Positions 35,501 to 42,838 of a DNA stretch of 64,000 nucleotides are shown piece by piece. A program made the position numbers and the translations under genes. How positions within the stretch are numbered: the first letter of the stretch is position 1; every line of letters begins with the position of its first letter. The notes under the pieces were generated by a model, which had not been told where the DNA came from, ran no database searches, and worked only from the letters and a program-made list of their open reading frames with translations. The DNA is from Marixanthomonas ophiurae (GTDB lineage: Bacteria; Bacteroidota; Bacteroidia; Flavobacteriales; Flavobacteriaceae), in the NCBI RefSeq assembly GCF_003413745.1, contig NZ_QVID01000001.1, positions 372,001 to 436,000 of the forward strand. The letters run 5' to 3'.

Positions 35501-35575
35501 GCCTTGTAGAGCTGAAGCTTTACCAGTGATTCCATAGTGTTCTAATGCTATTTGAGATGCAATTTCCGTTGTCAT
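32570..35575 (-). CDS. Three-domain fusion: APH-type kinase, M23 peptidase and class III aminotransferase
   Basis: The 1001-residue protein joins three enzymes. Residues 1-330 are an APH/homoserine-kinase-like kinase with HNDVNDHNIL (194-203) and IIDFGD (216-221). Residues 405-560 are an M23/LytM domain with H432-x3-D436 and HLH at 522-524. Residues 585-1001 are a class III aminotransferase with the PLP lysine K841 (TMGKPAGNG) and DEVQTGFGRMG. In animals the kinase and lyase parts resemble hydroxylysine kinase with phospho-lyases for phosphorylated amino alcohols, so phosphorylation followed by elimination is a plausible pathway. No signal peptide is present, which is odd for an M23 domain. 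Confidence 0.88.
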   Translation of the reverse strand: MTTEIASQIALEHYGITGKASALQGDEDENFKLVSENGNTYLLKISTSETAASFLQFQTEILNHLASKKTNCHFSEVILNDKGKPLTSIISSEEKRTARLLTWVPGRLWAHVNPKTSKLRFSLGQKAGEITQALQDFKHPEANRTFDWNLADSLWTQKYTDLFKNIEKDMVSFFQKRFQEIKPVYQSLPKSVVHNDVNDHNILVSSNLKNPKVTGIIDFGDAVYTQTVNDLAIAIAYAIMNTPDPLAAAVELVKGYHSAYPLSEKELECLYTLVGMRLVITVTKAALRRADVSKNVYHFISEHDAWQLLKHWYGTYENFVLYNFRNACGYTPHPKEHDFKDWISSNKISLNQLFPTLTIKKVTHVDMSIGSAWLGNKQEYSDTDITEYKLKQIEKDNPESILANGYLEVRPFYTTNAFRMDGNNGPQYRTVHLGTDFWVDAKTPLHAAYDGKVVILHYNDYLKDYGPLLVLQHEFNGNPFYTLYGHLTLSSLEMTKIGQEVKQGEQIGYIGDTSENGIWTPHLHFQVMLDLLGNTENYPGVAFPSEVQVWKSICQNPKLLFTEETHDTPETYSNEQIISFRKEHLGKSLSLSYSDPLHIVRGEGVYLIDSDGKKYIDTANNVNHVGHQHPEVVAVGQQQMAVLNTNTRYLHKEIVNYAEALLKKLPKELSVLHFVNSGSEANELALRMAKTVTKQKDILAIEVGYHGNTNSVMGVSSYKFEGKGGFPKPKHTHILPLPDSYRGKHTGADCGIEYADYAKQVVQNLKEKKRNVAAFIGESMISCGGQIVPPKNYFKEVYKTVREAGGLCIADEVQTGFGRMGKTFWAFELFDVVPDIVTMGKPAGNGHPLAIVACTKEVSEKFHTGMEFFNTFGGNPVSCAIGRTVLEVIEDENLQENALETGGFLKSELLQLQNEFPIIGDVRGEGLFLGFELNDTNKKPLAEHAAYLSDRMKTLGVLMSTDGPDYNVLKIKPPMVFSKEHAEELVSKLKIVLEEDFMNAY

Positions 35576-35663
35576 TAGCAGTAATATATTTTACTAACAA
35601 TATTAGGGAAAATTAGAATCATTTCGAAAGAGAAATAGTTAAGAAATGGTTTTTAAACTACAG

Positions 35664-35760
35664 TCATTTCGAGGAAAAATCGCATCTAAATAAAGGCTAT
35701 CTTTTTCTTGAAATGTGAACGTGTCATGCAGGATGGGATTTATCCCTGCAGTCGAAATGA
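35664..35760. repeat. Intergenic inverted-repeat element
   Basis: TCATTTCGA (35664-35672) is answered by TCGAAATGA (35752-35760), and an inner TGCAGG / CCCTGCA pair forms a second stem. The stretch has the form of a small interspersed palindromic element and sits between the minus-strand DUF4407 gene and the fusion gene. No other copy was noted in the window. Confidence 0.4.
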
Positions 35761-36861
35761 TTATAACACTCCTTTCTGTTTCTTATAAAAAGCATCAGCC
35801 TGCAGTTGCATCAACTCGCGTGCTTTTTTACGTTTGTAATCGTACAATTCCTGTTCTTCGGCAATATCAGCGTACACCCTGTTGTTGATGTCTCGGTCTG
35901 TAGTAACAAGAATTTCTCTTTGGGCTTGTTGCTGCGTAACCCACGATTTTAATGCACTTTCTTGCTCTTCCAGTTTTAAATCGTACGCGCCTTTGGGTGA
36001 TAATAGTTTAGCGATGATCGGTGACGTTTCAATGGCTAAAAACAATAAGAATATAAAGAATGACGGTAGCCAAGGTAATTTATCAAGCGCATTGACACGA
36101 GCCATCAACCCATCAAAACCATCAATTACCGGTTGGGTCTCGGCGACTTTGGTTTGATACGCATCAGAAACTGTTGCAATCTGGCTTTCCAATGCTGTAA
36201 TCTTTTCAGTGTTTACAGTCTGTAATTCTTGTAAAGCAGCTAATTCTTCATCGTGTTTTTCCCGTTTTTCTTTGTAAACGGGACCTTTGCCAATAAGTTC
36301 GGTTCCTTTCCTACCTTCGGCTTCGGCGATGTAAGTTTCATACAAGGCGTTTACCTCGGTTTCTTTATCAGTGACCTCCTTTTTAAGGGCATCGATTTCA
36401 GTGTTCAATGCTTCAACCGTTGGGGTGTATTGCAAGGCCAATTGATCTTTGTTGGCGAGCGTCATGTCGTTTTTTTCTTCGAGTAGGACTTGATTAATTT
36501 CCTTTTCAAAAATTTTCATTTCCAACGGTTTTGAAATGACAATCGCTATAATAATCGCCAAAAGAATCCGTGGCGAAGCTTGTATTAGTTCATCAAAGAA
36601 ATTCTTTCGTTTTTTGATGGTTGAAACTATAAACCGATCGAGGTTAAAAATGAGCAAGCCCCAAATCATTCCAAAGAAAATAGCGGTAAACAGGTTATCA
36701 AAAACGGTGTACAAAGCATACGAACCTGCAATAGCTGCCATGACAGCCGTGAAAAATACGGTGGCGCCAATACCAGCATATTTGGTGCGTTCGCCAGGTG
36801 AGCACGCTGATAGAATAGCCGTATCGGCACCGGAACAAAAAATAAAGAAACGTTGTAACAT
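35761..36861 (-). CDS. DUF4407 membrane protein with a coiled-coil loop
   Basis: The 366-residue product has four hydrophobic helices (three in residues 25-115, one near 265-285) and a long charged coiled coil between them (about 125-245), followed by a helical tail. This is the DUF4407 layout, opening with FFIFCSGADTAILSACSPGE. It is an inner-membrane protein of unknown function. It has its own transcription unit, between a terminator upstream and the repeat element downstream. Confidence 0.85.
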   Translation of the reverse strand: MLQRFFIFCSGADTAILSACSPGERTKYAGIGATVFFTAVMAAIAGSYALYTVFDNLFTAIFFGMIWGLLIFNLDRFIVSTIKKRKNFFDELIQASPRILLAIIIAIVISKPLEMKIFEKEINQVLLEEKNDMTLANKDQLALQYTPTVEALNTEIDALKKEVTDKETEVNALYETYIAEAEGRKGTELIGKGPVYKEKREKHDEELAALQELQTVNTEKITALESQIATVSDAYQTKVAETQPVIDGFDGLMARVNALDKLPWLPSFFIFLLFLAIETSPIIAKLLSPKGAYDLKLEEQESALKSWVTQQQAQREILVTTDRDINNRVYADIAEEQELYDYKRKKARELMQLQADAFYKKQKGVL

Positions 36862-36920
36862 AGGTTGATTGATTTTGATTGACAGACTATTAGAACGTTA
36901 ATTCTAGGTATTTGTTACAA

Positions 36921-36946
36921 AAAAGCCTCGATAATTCGAGGCTTTT
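36921..36946 (-). terminator. Terminator after the M56 gene
   Basis: AAAAGCCTCGA and TCGAGGCTTTT form an 11-bp stem with a four-base loop. On the minus strand it follows the M56 peptidase stop by about 20 bases and ends in T residues. Confidence 0.8.
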
Positions 36947-36968
36947 GCATTTTGAATTAATATTGGTA

Positions 36969-38690
36969 TTAGTCAATCTCAATTCCTTTTTTCGAAATTT
37001 TCACAATAGGATTGCTTTTTTCAAAGTTGGTTGTTTGGATATTTAAATTTCTATCCTTCTTCACTAAAGCGATGGCTTTTTCGGCTGTAATTCTTTTCTC
37101 TTCATAAAAAAAAGCAGCATTCCTTTTTGCCATCAATGTAATATGATCTACTGGGTTTAAAGACTCTGGTGGTAATGGCGGAGCCATTTCATTATCATCA
37201 ATTTTTGGTGGCGGAGGTGGTGGCGGTATGTTTCCGCCCTTATCATTCACGCCTTTAATTACTTTTTTGGGTGGTTTAGGTGCCTTTGGAGCTGGTGGTG
37301 GGGGCGGAATTAACAAAGTCGCTCCTTTTTTATGTTGCGCATAGTCTGTTTTCTGAAATTCTACTTCTAATTTTTTTAAATAGTCTTCACTATTTTTTGA
37401 AATAAGTATAGAGGGAAGTGCTTTATTAAAATCATTTTTAGTCCATCCTTTTGTTATAACATTTAGATCGTCTTTAAAAGTTTTAATGCTCGACGGCTTT
37501 CCATTAAGGGTCACACTATTTACGCTAATCATGACTACAAATGTTTTTTTATTGTTTTTTTGAGCGCCTTCTACAAAATCGGTTGCATACGTATCATAAC
37601 GGCCTATTTTATTTTCCAAATAGCATTCTGGAAAAGGTTGAGCCTTGTCTTTTTGATTAGCCGTCATTAATCCGTAAATATGCTCTAATGTTTCAAGATC
37701 GGTTACCGGAATTTTACGGTCCTCAATGGCTACAGCATTGTACTTTTTAGCTAATTTGTTATACGTAATAAGTTGTTCTTTTGTAGCTTTCTCAATACTT
37801 TTTTTTGAAACTGTTTCCGTTTGTGATGTTTCTTTCACAATGGTTTGCTTACTACTGAAGCCATAAAGCATGAGGGCTACTAATGGCATTAAAAACAAGC
37901 TTCGAAGCCAAATTGCTTTTTTTGAGGTGTGTGTTTTCATAACTGTAAATCGTTTTTTGATTAATGAATAATTGATTGAATTTGCCAATTGTGGCGTTAC
38001 GGCATGTGATGAATATGCCAATAATAAATTTTGATACACTGATGTTTTTGTGCCTTGATTTAATACAGCACGATCGGCTAAAAATTCGTGATTGAGCTTC
38101 ATACTTCTTTTTAAGAATATAAAGAGTGGATTAAACCAAAATAGGACGTGAAGCAATTCAATAACAAGAATATCGAAACTGTGCTTTTCTTGAGCGTGAG
38201 CTTGTTCGTGAAGCAATACTTCCTTCGGAATTTCATTCGCCTCATACTTAGTTTTATTTAAGAAGATGTAACTGAAAAATGTGTGTGGTGCTATATTTTT
38301 CTGAAGTAACACGTGGAAAAAGTTTCTTTCTTTCAGCATTGGGTTTTGTTGAATTTTCTTCCAAATACTGAAAAGGTTTCTACAAAAACGAAACCCGAAA
38401 AACGCGACACCCAATGTGTAAACAGTCCATAAAACATACGGTAAATAATCAACGCTTTCTTCGGCAGGAATTGCTTGAATATCTGAAACATTTGTAAGAA
38501 CCATATTGGTTGTCTGTGGTACTTCAACATACGTAGTAAACGTGATAAATGGGATTATAAAAGAAACCGAAATAACGCCTAACAAATAGAATCGTTTAAA
38601 AGTATGTGCGCTTATTTTCTCCAAAAAAAACTTATAAAAAGCAAAGAAAATCAATAAACAAGCGGCCGATTTTAATAGATACCCTTCCAT
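36969..38690 (-). CDS. BlaR1/MecR1-type M56 membrane peptidase
   Basis: Starting at 38690, one base after the BlaI stop, the product has 573 residues. Four membrane helices in the first 275 residues surround the zinc site H161-E-x2-H165 (LLHEQAHAQEKH), and a FWFNPLFIF segment follows, as in BlaR1/MecR1. The C-terminal periplasmic half is not a penicillin-binding domain; it is rich in proline (PPPPPPAPKAP and a second poly-Pro run) and may contact the cell wall. A further ATG at 38717 is possible but would lie inside blaI. It should sense an envelope signal and cleave its repressor partner. Confidence 0.87.
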   Translation of the reverse strand: MEGYLLKSAACLLIFFAFYKFFLEKISAHTFKRFYLLGVISVSFIIPFITFTTYVEVPQTTNMVLTNVSDIQAIPAEESVDYLPYVLWTVYTLGVAFFGFRFCRNLFSIWKKIQQNPMLKERNFFHVLLQKNIAPHTFFSYIFLNKTKYEANEIPKEVLLHEQAHAQEKHSFDILVIELLHVLFWFNPLFIFLKRSMKLNHEFLADRAVLNQGTKTSVYQNLLLAYSSHAVTPQLANSINYSLIKKRFTVMKTHTSKKAIWLRSLFLMPLVALMLYGFSSKQTIVKETSQTETVSKKSIEKATKEQLITYNKLAKKYNAVAIEDRKIPVTDLETLEHIYGLMTANQKDKAQPFPECYLENKIGRYDTYATDFVEGAQKNNKKTFVVMISVNSVTLNGKPSSIKTFKDDLNVITKGWTKNDFNKALPSILISKNSEDYLKKLEVEFQKTDYAQHKKGATLLIPPPPPAPKAPKPPKKVIKGVNDKGGNIPPPPPPPKIDDNEMAPPLPPESLNPVDHITLMAKRNAAFFYEEKRITAEKAIALVKKDRNLNIQTTNFEKSNPIVKISKKGIEID

Positions 38691-38691
38691 A

Positions 38692-39057
38692 TTATTTTTC
38701 TTTAAGTTGTTGGTCAATCAGTTTTTTTAAGTCTTCCAATTCTTCTTTACTCAAATCAGTTTCTTGCGTAAAAAACGAAGCAAATTGCGAAGCGCTGTCG
38801 TTAAAAAAATCTTTGATCATGCCATTCATTTGCTTAGAGAAATAGTCTTTCTTTTTTACCAACGGAAAGTATTCTCGAGAACGCCCCAGTTGTTTATAAT
38901 CCACAAAGTTTTTATCCTGCATGCGTTTTAACAGCGTAGCCACAGTAGTTGGGGCAGGTTTTGGCTCTGGATAAGCTTCAATTAAATCTTTCATAAACGC
39001 TTTCTTCTGTTTCCAGAGCAATTGCATTAATATTTCTTCGGAATTAGATAATGACAT
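38692..39057 (-). CDS. BlaI/MecI/CopY-type repressor
   Basis: The 121-residue product has the winged-helix of the BlaI family (SEEILMQLLWKQKKAFMKDL, then PAPTTVATLLKRMQDK as the recognition part) and a C-terminal dimerisation helix. It is the first gene of the repressor-peptidase operon. Three palindromes at 39060-39124 just upstream are its likely operators, so it should repress its own operon until cut by the M56 peptidase. Confidence 0.92.
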   Translation of the reverse strand: MSLSNSEEILMQLLWKQKKAFMKDLIEAYPEPKPAPTTVATLLKRMQDKNFVDYKQLGRSREYFPLVKKKDYFSKQMNGMIKDFFNDSASQFASFFTQETDLSKEELEDLKKLIDQQLKEK

Positions 39058-39059
39058 AT

Positions 39060-39124
39060 TTCTACAAAATTAGAATCAACTCTACAAATGTAGAATAATA
39101 TTTTAATTCTACAAACATAGAATT
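39060..39124. promoter_or_regulatory. Three palindromic BlaI-type operators
   Basis: TTCTA-N6-TAGAA (39060-39075), TCTACA-N2-TGTAGA (39081-39094) and AATTCTA-N6-TAGAATT (39105-39124) follow each other within 65 bp directly before blaI. They share the TACA/TGTA core of known BlaI/MecI/CopY operators. The phnA promoter begins about 50 bp farther on and could also be influenced. Confidence 0.7.
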
Positions 39125-39172
39125 AATAATTTTTCAGAAAAAAATAAAATTCCAACTGGAAATGAATTAGGC

Positions 39173-39180
39173 TATCTTTG
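39173..39180 (+). promoter_or_regulatory. Probable -7 box for phnA
   Basis: TATCTTTG matches TAnnTTTG about 60 bp before the PhnA start. The upstream element is poor. Confidence 0.4.
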
Positions 39181-39240
39181 TATCAAATTGAATAGTAATA
39201 CCCTAAAAAGGGTTTAATAAGATTCTCGACTTCTCGGGAA

Positions 39241-39825
39241 ATGAATATGAGCCTGGAACGCGATTTAAGCAAACGAGCTGAAAACAAATGTGAATTATGT
39301 ACTTCTGAAGAAAACTTATCGGTTTTTTCAGTTCCAGATTCCCCAAAAGAAGGGTTGGAAGCTAGTATTTTAATCTGTTCAACCTGTAAAGAACAAATTG
39401 AAGACGAAACCAAACGCGACCCTAACCATTGGCGTTGTTTAAATGATAGCATGTGGAACACTACCCCAGCTGTTCAAGTAATGGCATGGCGTATGTTACA
39501 ACGGTTGAAAAGCGAAGGGTGGCCTCAAGATTTGCTGGATATGATGTATATGGAAGATGAAACCCGCGAATGGGCAAAAGCTTCGGGTGATGGCGTTGAC
39601 AAAGGCGATGCAATTGTTCATCGTGATAGTAATGGAAATATTTTAGAAGCTGGTGACTCAGTCGTTTTAATTAAAGATTTAAAAGTAAAAGGAAGCAGTA
39701 TGGTTGCTAAACAAGGTACTGCGGTTCGCCGAATTTCACTAGACCACGAAAACTCAACCTACATTGAAGGAAAAGTAGACGGACAACAAATTGTAATCAT
39801 CACCGATTTTGTAAAGAAAATGTAA
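39241..39825 (+). CDS. PhnA family zinc-ribbon protein
   Basis: The 194-residue product has an N-terminal zinc ribbon (CELC, then CSTC) and the C-terminal PhnA/YjdM domain with DSNGNILEAGDSVVLIKDL and VKGSS. The family was named after phosphonate operons but its role is not known and no phosphonate gene is nearby. A start two codons downstream (39247, MSLERDL) is also usual for the family. It has its own promoter and is divergent from blaI. Confidence 0.9.
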   Translation: MNMSLERDLSKRAENKCELCTSEENLSVFSVPDSPKEGLEASILICSTCKEQIEDETKRDPNHWRCLNDSMWNTTPAVQVMAWRMLQRLKSEGWPQDLLDMMYMEDETREWAKASGDGVDKGDAIVHRDSNGNILEAGDSVVLIKDLKVKGSSMVAKQGTAVRRISLDHENSTYIEGKVDGQQIVIITDFVKKM

Positions 39826-39915
39826 TGTTTTTCAAACCCCTACACTTCAATAATTTATGAAGGGTTTGTAATTTTGTTATGATTATATAAAGAAATTTCC
39901 TGCTATTTTTATCGT

Positions 39916-40992
39916 ATGGTAATAAAACAACCCGATGTAATTAAAGTATTGGAAGATCCTACTCAAGCTGCGGAGCTTGCAAACTTAGTATATATTACCG
40001 AAAAAAAACTCACCATACAAAGACACCGTCACGGACGCGGGTTTTATTATACCAAAAACGGCAAAAAGATAAAAAGTAAATCGGCCATTAAACGGTTTAA
40101 AAGTTTGGTCATTCCTCCTGCTTGGACCGATGTTTATATTACCCCACTTAAAAATGGTCATTTACAAGTTGTAGGACGAGATGAAAAGAAAAGAAAGCAG
40201 TATCGGTATCATCCACATTGGTCACAAATACGCAATAAGACGAAGTTCTTTAAAATGGCGGAATTTGGAAAAACACTGCCGAAGATAAGAAAGCAAATTG
40301 AAGAGGATTTGAAACGTCCTAAAATGGACAAGCGGAAATGTTTAGCAGTCGTACTTCATCTAATGGAAGAAACCCACATTAGAATAGGAAATTCCTACTA
40401 TGCAAAGAAAAATAAATCGTACGGGCTCTCCACCATGAGAACGAAACATTTAGAAGTTTTGGAAAATGAACTATTGTTTGAGTTTGTAGGTAAAAAAGGG
40501 AAAGAACACCGTATCCCCATAAAAGACAAACGTCTTCAAAAGTTGGTTTTGCAATGTGAAGAAATACCCGGTTGGGAGTTATTTCAGTATTACGATGAAG
40601 ATGGAGATCACCATAGTATTGACAGCGGAATGGTAAATAATTATATACAAGAAATTACAGGGGATATTTTTTCAGCAAAAGACTTTCGTACTTGGGCCGC
40701 CAGTAAAATTGTTTTCGAAACACTACATCATTTAGGTATTGAAGAAAACGAAAAACAAAATAAAAAAAATATTCTTACCGCTTATGATGCCGCTGCAGAA
40801 GGACTGGGAAACACCCGTACCGTTTGCAGAGAATATTATGTACATCCTGTTTTAATTGAAAAGTATGAAGATGGTTCTATTCGGTCCTATTTTGAAAAAG
40901 TAGATACCATTAAAAACAACAAAGATTTGCTTTCAACTTCTGAAACGGTGCTTTTAGACTTATTGAATGAATATGAAGTAACTATAAATTAA
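39916..40992 (+). CDS. DNA topoisomerase IB
   Basis: The 358-residue product matches bacterial/poxvirus-type topoisomerase IB: RHGRGFYY and IPPAWTDVYI at the N-terminus, then the catalytic residues in EETHIRIGN, KGKEH, KDFRTWAAS and the tyrosine in RTVCREYYVHP. The enzyme relaxes supercoils through a 3'-phosphotyrosine link. It is complete and of the usual length, transcribed alone and ended by a shared terminator. Confidence 0.93.
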   Translation: MVIKQPDVIKVLEDPTQAAELANLVYITEKKLTIQRHRHGRGFYYTKNGKKIKSKSAIKRFKSLVIPPAWTDVYITPLKNGHLQVVGRDEKKRKQYRYHPHWSQIRNKTKFFKMAEFGKTLPKIRKQIEEDLKRPKMDKRKCLAVVLHLMEETHIRIGNSYYAKKNKSYGLSTMRTKHLEVLENELLFEFVGKKGKEHRIPIKDKRLQKLVLQCEEIPGWELFQYYDEDGDHHSIDSGMVNNYIQEITGDIFSAKDFRTWAASKIVFETLHHLGIEENEKQNKKNILTAYDAAAEGLGNTRTVCREYYVHPVLIEKYEDGSIRSYFEKVDTIKNNKDLLSTSETVLLDLLNEYEVTIN

Positions 40993-41033
40993 AAACTGTA
41001 TCCAAATAGTTGAACTACTTGAATACAGTTTTT
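40991..41033. terminator. Bidirectional terminator
   Basis: AAAAACTGTAT and ATACAGTTTTT pair as an 11-bp stem between the converging topoisomerase and dipeptidase genes. A smaller inner stem may extend it. Confidence 0.75.
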
Positions 41034-41053
41034 AAGAATGAATTGTTTGTCAG

Positions 41054-42442
41054 TTATTTACTCATCTCTGTAAAGTAATGATAGAACTGCGGAATAGTTT
41101 CAATTCCTTTTAAGTAATTCCATATCCCAAAATGTTCATTCGGTGAATGGATCGCATCGGTATCCAACCCAAAGCCCATTAAAATGGTTTTACTTTTTAA
41201 TTCGTTTTCAAACAACGCAACAATAGGGATACTTCCGCCACTACGTTGAGGAATTGGTGTTTTACCAAAGGTTTCTTCATAGGCTTTACTTGCAGCTTGA
41301 TACCCCGTATTATCGATTGGCGTTACATACGCTTGCCCTCCGTGATGTGGCTTCACTTCTACCGTAACAGCTTTTGGTGCAATACTTTCAAAATGATCTT
41401 TAAACAATTGGCTTATTTTCTTCCAATCTTGGTTGGGTACCAATCGCATACTTATTTTAGCGTACGCTTTACTGGCGATTACCGTTTTGGCGCCTTCGCC
41501 AGTGTACCCACCCCAAATACCATTTACATCTAGTGTAGGCCGTATAGAGTTTCTTTCGTTTGTTGTATAACCGGCTTCACCATATACATCGCCAATCCCT
41601 ATTGCTTTTTTATAGGCTTCTTTATTAAAAGGAGCTTCGGCCATTTTAGCACGTTCTTCTTCTGAAAGAATCTCCACATCATCATAAAAACCAGGAATGG
41701 TAATATGATTGTTTTCATCCTGAAGCGACGCAATCATTTTCGCTAAAATATTAATTGGGTTTGCTACTGCCCCACCGTACAAGCCACTATGCAAATCGCG
41801 ATTGGGACCAGTAACTTCAACCTCAACATAACTAAGTCCCCGCAGTCCTGTTGTAATCGATGGCGTATCGGGCGCAATCATTCCGGTATCGCTAATTAAG
41901 ATAACATCGTTGGCTAATTTTTCTCTATTTCGAGTAATAAACCACTCCAAGCTAGCACTACCCACTTCTTCTTCGCCTTCAATCATAAATTTTACATTGC
42001 AAGGCAGTTGATTGGTTTCGGTCATATATTCCAACGCCTTTACGTGCATGTACATTTGTCCTTTATCATCACAAGCACCGCGGGCAAAAATAGCACCATC
42101 AGGATGAATGTCAGTTTTCTGGATTACCGGATCAAACGGCGGGCTGTTCCATAAATCCATCGGGTCTGGCGGTTGCACATCGTAATGACCGTACACTAAA
42201 ACAGTTGGAAGATTTTTATCGATTATTTTTTCACCAAAAACAATAGGATACCCTGGTGTTTCACAAATTTCAACGGTATCACATCCTGCTTTTTTTAGGC
42301 TATCTTTTACTGCTTCCGCGGTATTAAACACATCGTCTTTATAAGCTGAGTCTGCACTAATACTTGGTATTTTTAGCAGCTCGATTAATTCGTCTATGAA
42401 ACGTTGTTTGTGTTCTTCAATATAAGGTTTTGCACTTTTCAT
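41054..42442 (-). CDS. M20 family dipeptidase
   Basis: The 462-residue product has the M20 metal-binding residues: YGHYDVQP, FARGACDDKGQ, MIEGEEEVGS and the C-terminal DAIHSPNEHFG. The dimerisation domain lies between residues 190 and 340 (DLHSGLYGGAVANP). It is a cytosolic two-zinc dipeptidase or a close relative; no signal peptide is present. The gene is alone on the minus strand. Confidence 0.92.
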   Translation of the reverse strand: MKSAKPYIEEHKQRFIDELIELLKIPSISADSAYKDDVFNTAEAVKDSLKKAGCDTVEICETPGYPIVFGEKIIDKNLPTVLVYGHYDVQPPDPMDLWNSPPFDPVIQKTDIHPDGAIFARGACDDKGQMYMHVKALEYMTETNQLPCNVKFMIEGEEEVGSASLEWFITRNREKLANDVILISDTGMIAPDTPSITTGLRGLSYVEVEVTGPNRDLHSGLYGGAVANPINILAKMIASLQDENNHITIPGFYDDVEILSEEERAKMAEAPFNKEAYKKAIGIGDVYGEAGYTTNERNSIRPTLDVNGIWGGYTGEGAKTVIASKAYAKISMRLVPNQDWKKISQLFKDHFESIAPKAVTVEVKPHHGGQAYVTPIDNTGYQAASKAYEETFGKTPIPQRSGGSIPIVALFENELKSKTILMGFGLDTDAIHSPNEHFGIWNYLKGIETIPQFYHYFTEMSK

Positions 42443-42592
42443 CTGTATAAAATATTTTGAGAAATAAGAAGATGGAATGCCCTCTATTATTCATTTTCAG
42501 TGAATTTTAAAATTATAAATGGGCATTTCATAGTAATTTTTTTAACTGAAAAGCTAAAGGTACCAAAAACAAAATTTTATCTGAAAAATTTG

Positions 42593-42622
42593 TTTGCCAA
42601 TTATGAACTTTATGTATATTTG
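42593..42622 (+). promoter_or_regulatory. tRNA-Leu promoter
   Basis: TTTG (42593-42596) and TATATTTG (42615-42622) are 18 bp apart, an exact Bacteroidota promoter. Transcription would begin about 30 bases before the tRNA. Confidence 0.7.
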
Positions 42623-42657
42623 CACTCCTTTTGAAATAAAAAGGTACTTATTGAAAT

Positions 42658-42739
42658 GCGGGTGTGGTGGAATTGGTAGACACGCTAGACTTAGGATCTA
42701 GTGCCGCAAGGTGTGAGAGTTCGAGTCTCTCCGCCCGCA
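42658..42739 (+). tRNA. tRNA-Leu (anticodon TAG)
   Basis: The 82-base gene folds as a class II tRNA: acceptor GCGGGTG pairs with CGCCCGC, the anticodon stem CTAGA/TCTAG holds the loop CTTAGGA with anticodon TAG (42692-42694), a variable arm TGCCGCAAGGTG follows, and the T-loop is GTTCGAG. The 3' CCA is not encoded, as usual in Bacteroidota. Confidence 0.97.
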
Positions 42740-42741
42740 CT

Positions 42742-42775
42742 AAAAGCTTCTTTATGAAAATAGAGAAGCTTTTTT
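42742..42775 (+). terminator. Terminator of tRNA-Leu
   Basis: AAAAGCTTCT pairs with AGAAGCTTTT across a 12-base loop, directly after the tRNA and followed by T residues. Confidence 0.75.
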
Positions 42776-42838
42776 ATTCAAAATAAGAAACGGCCAACGA
42801 TTTCTTGGCAACTAAAAATTAGTTGTTATTTTAGAGGA

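Noticed and set aside
38691-38717. Earlier start of the M56 peptidase at 38717
   Set aside because: It would overlap the blaI coding end, while the ATG at 38690 follows the blaI stop and gives the usual N-terminal membrane helix.
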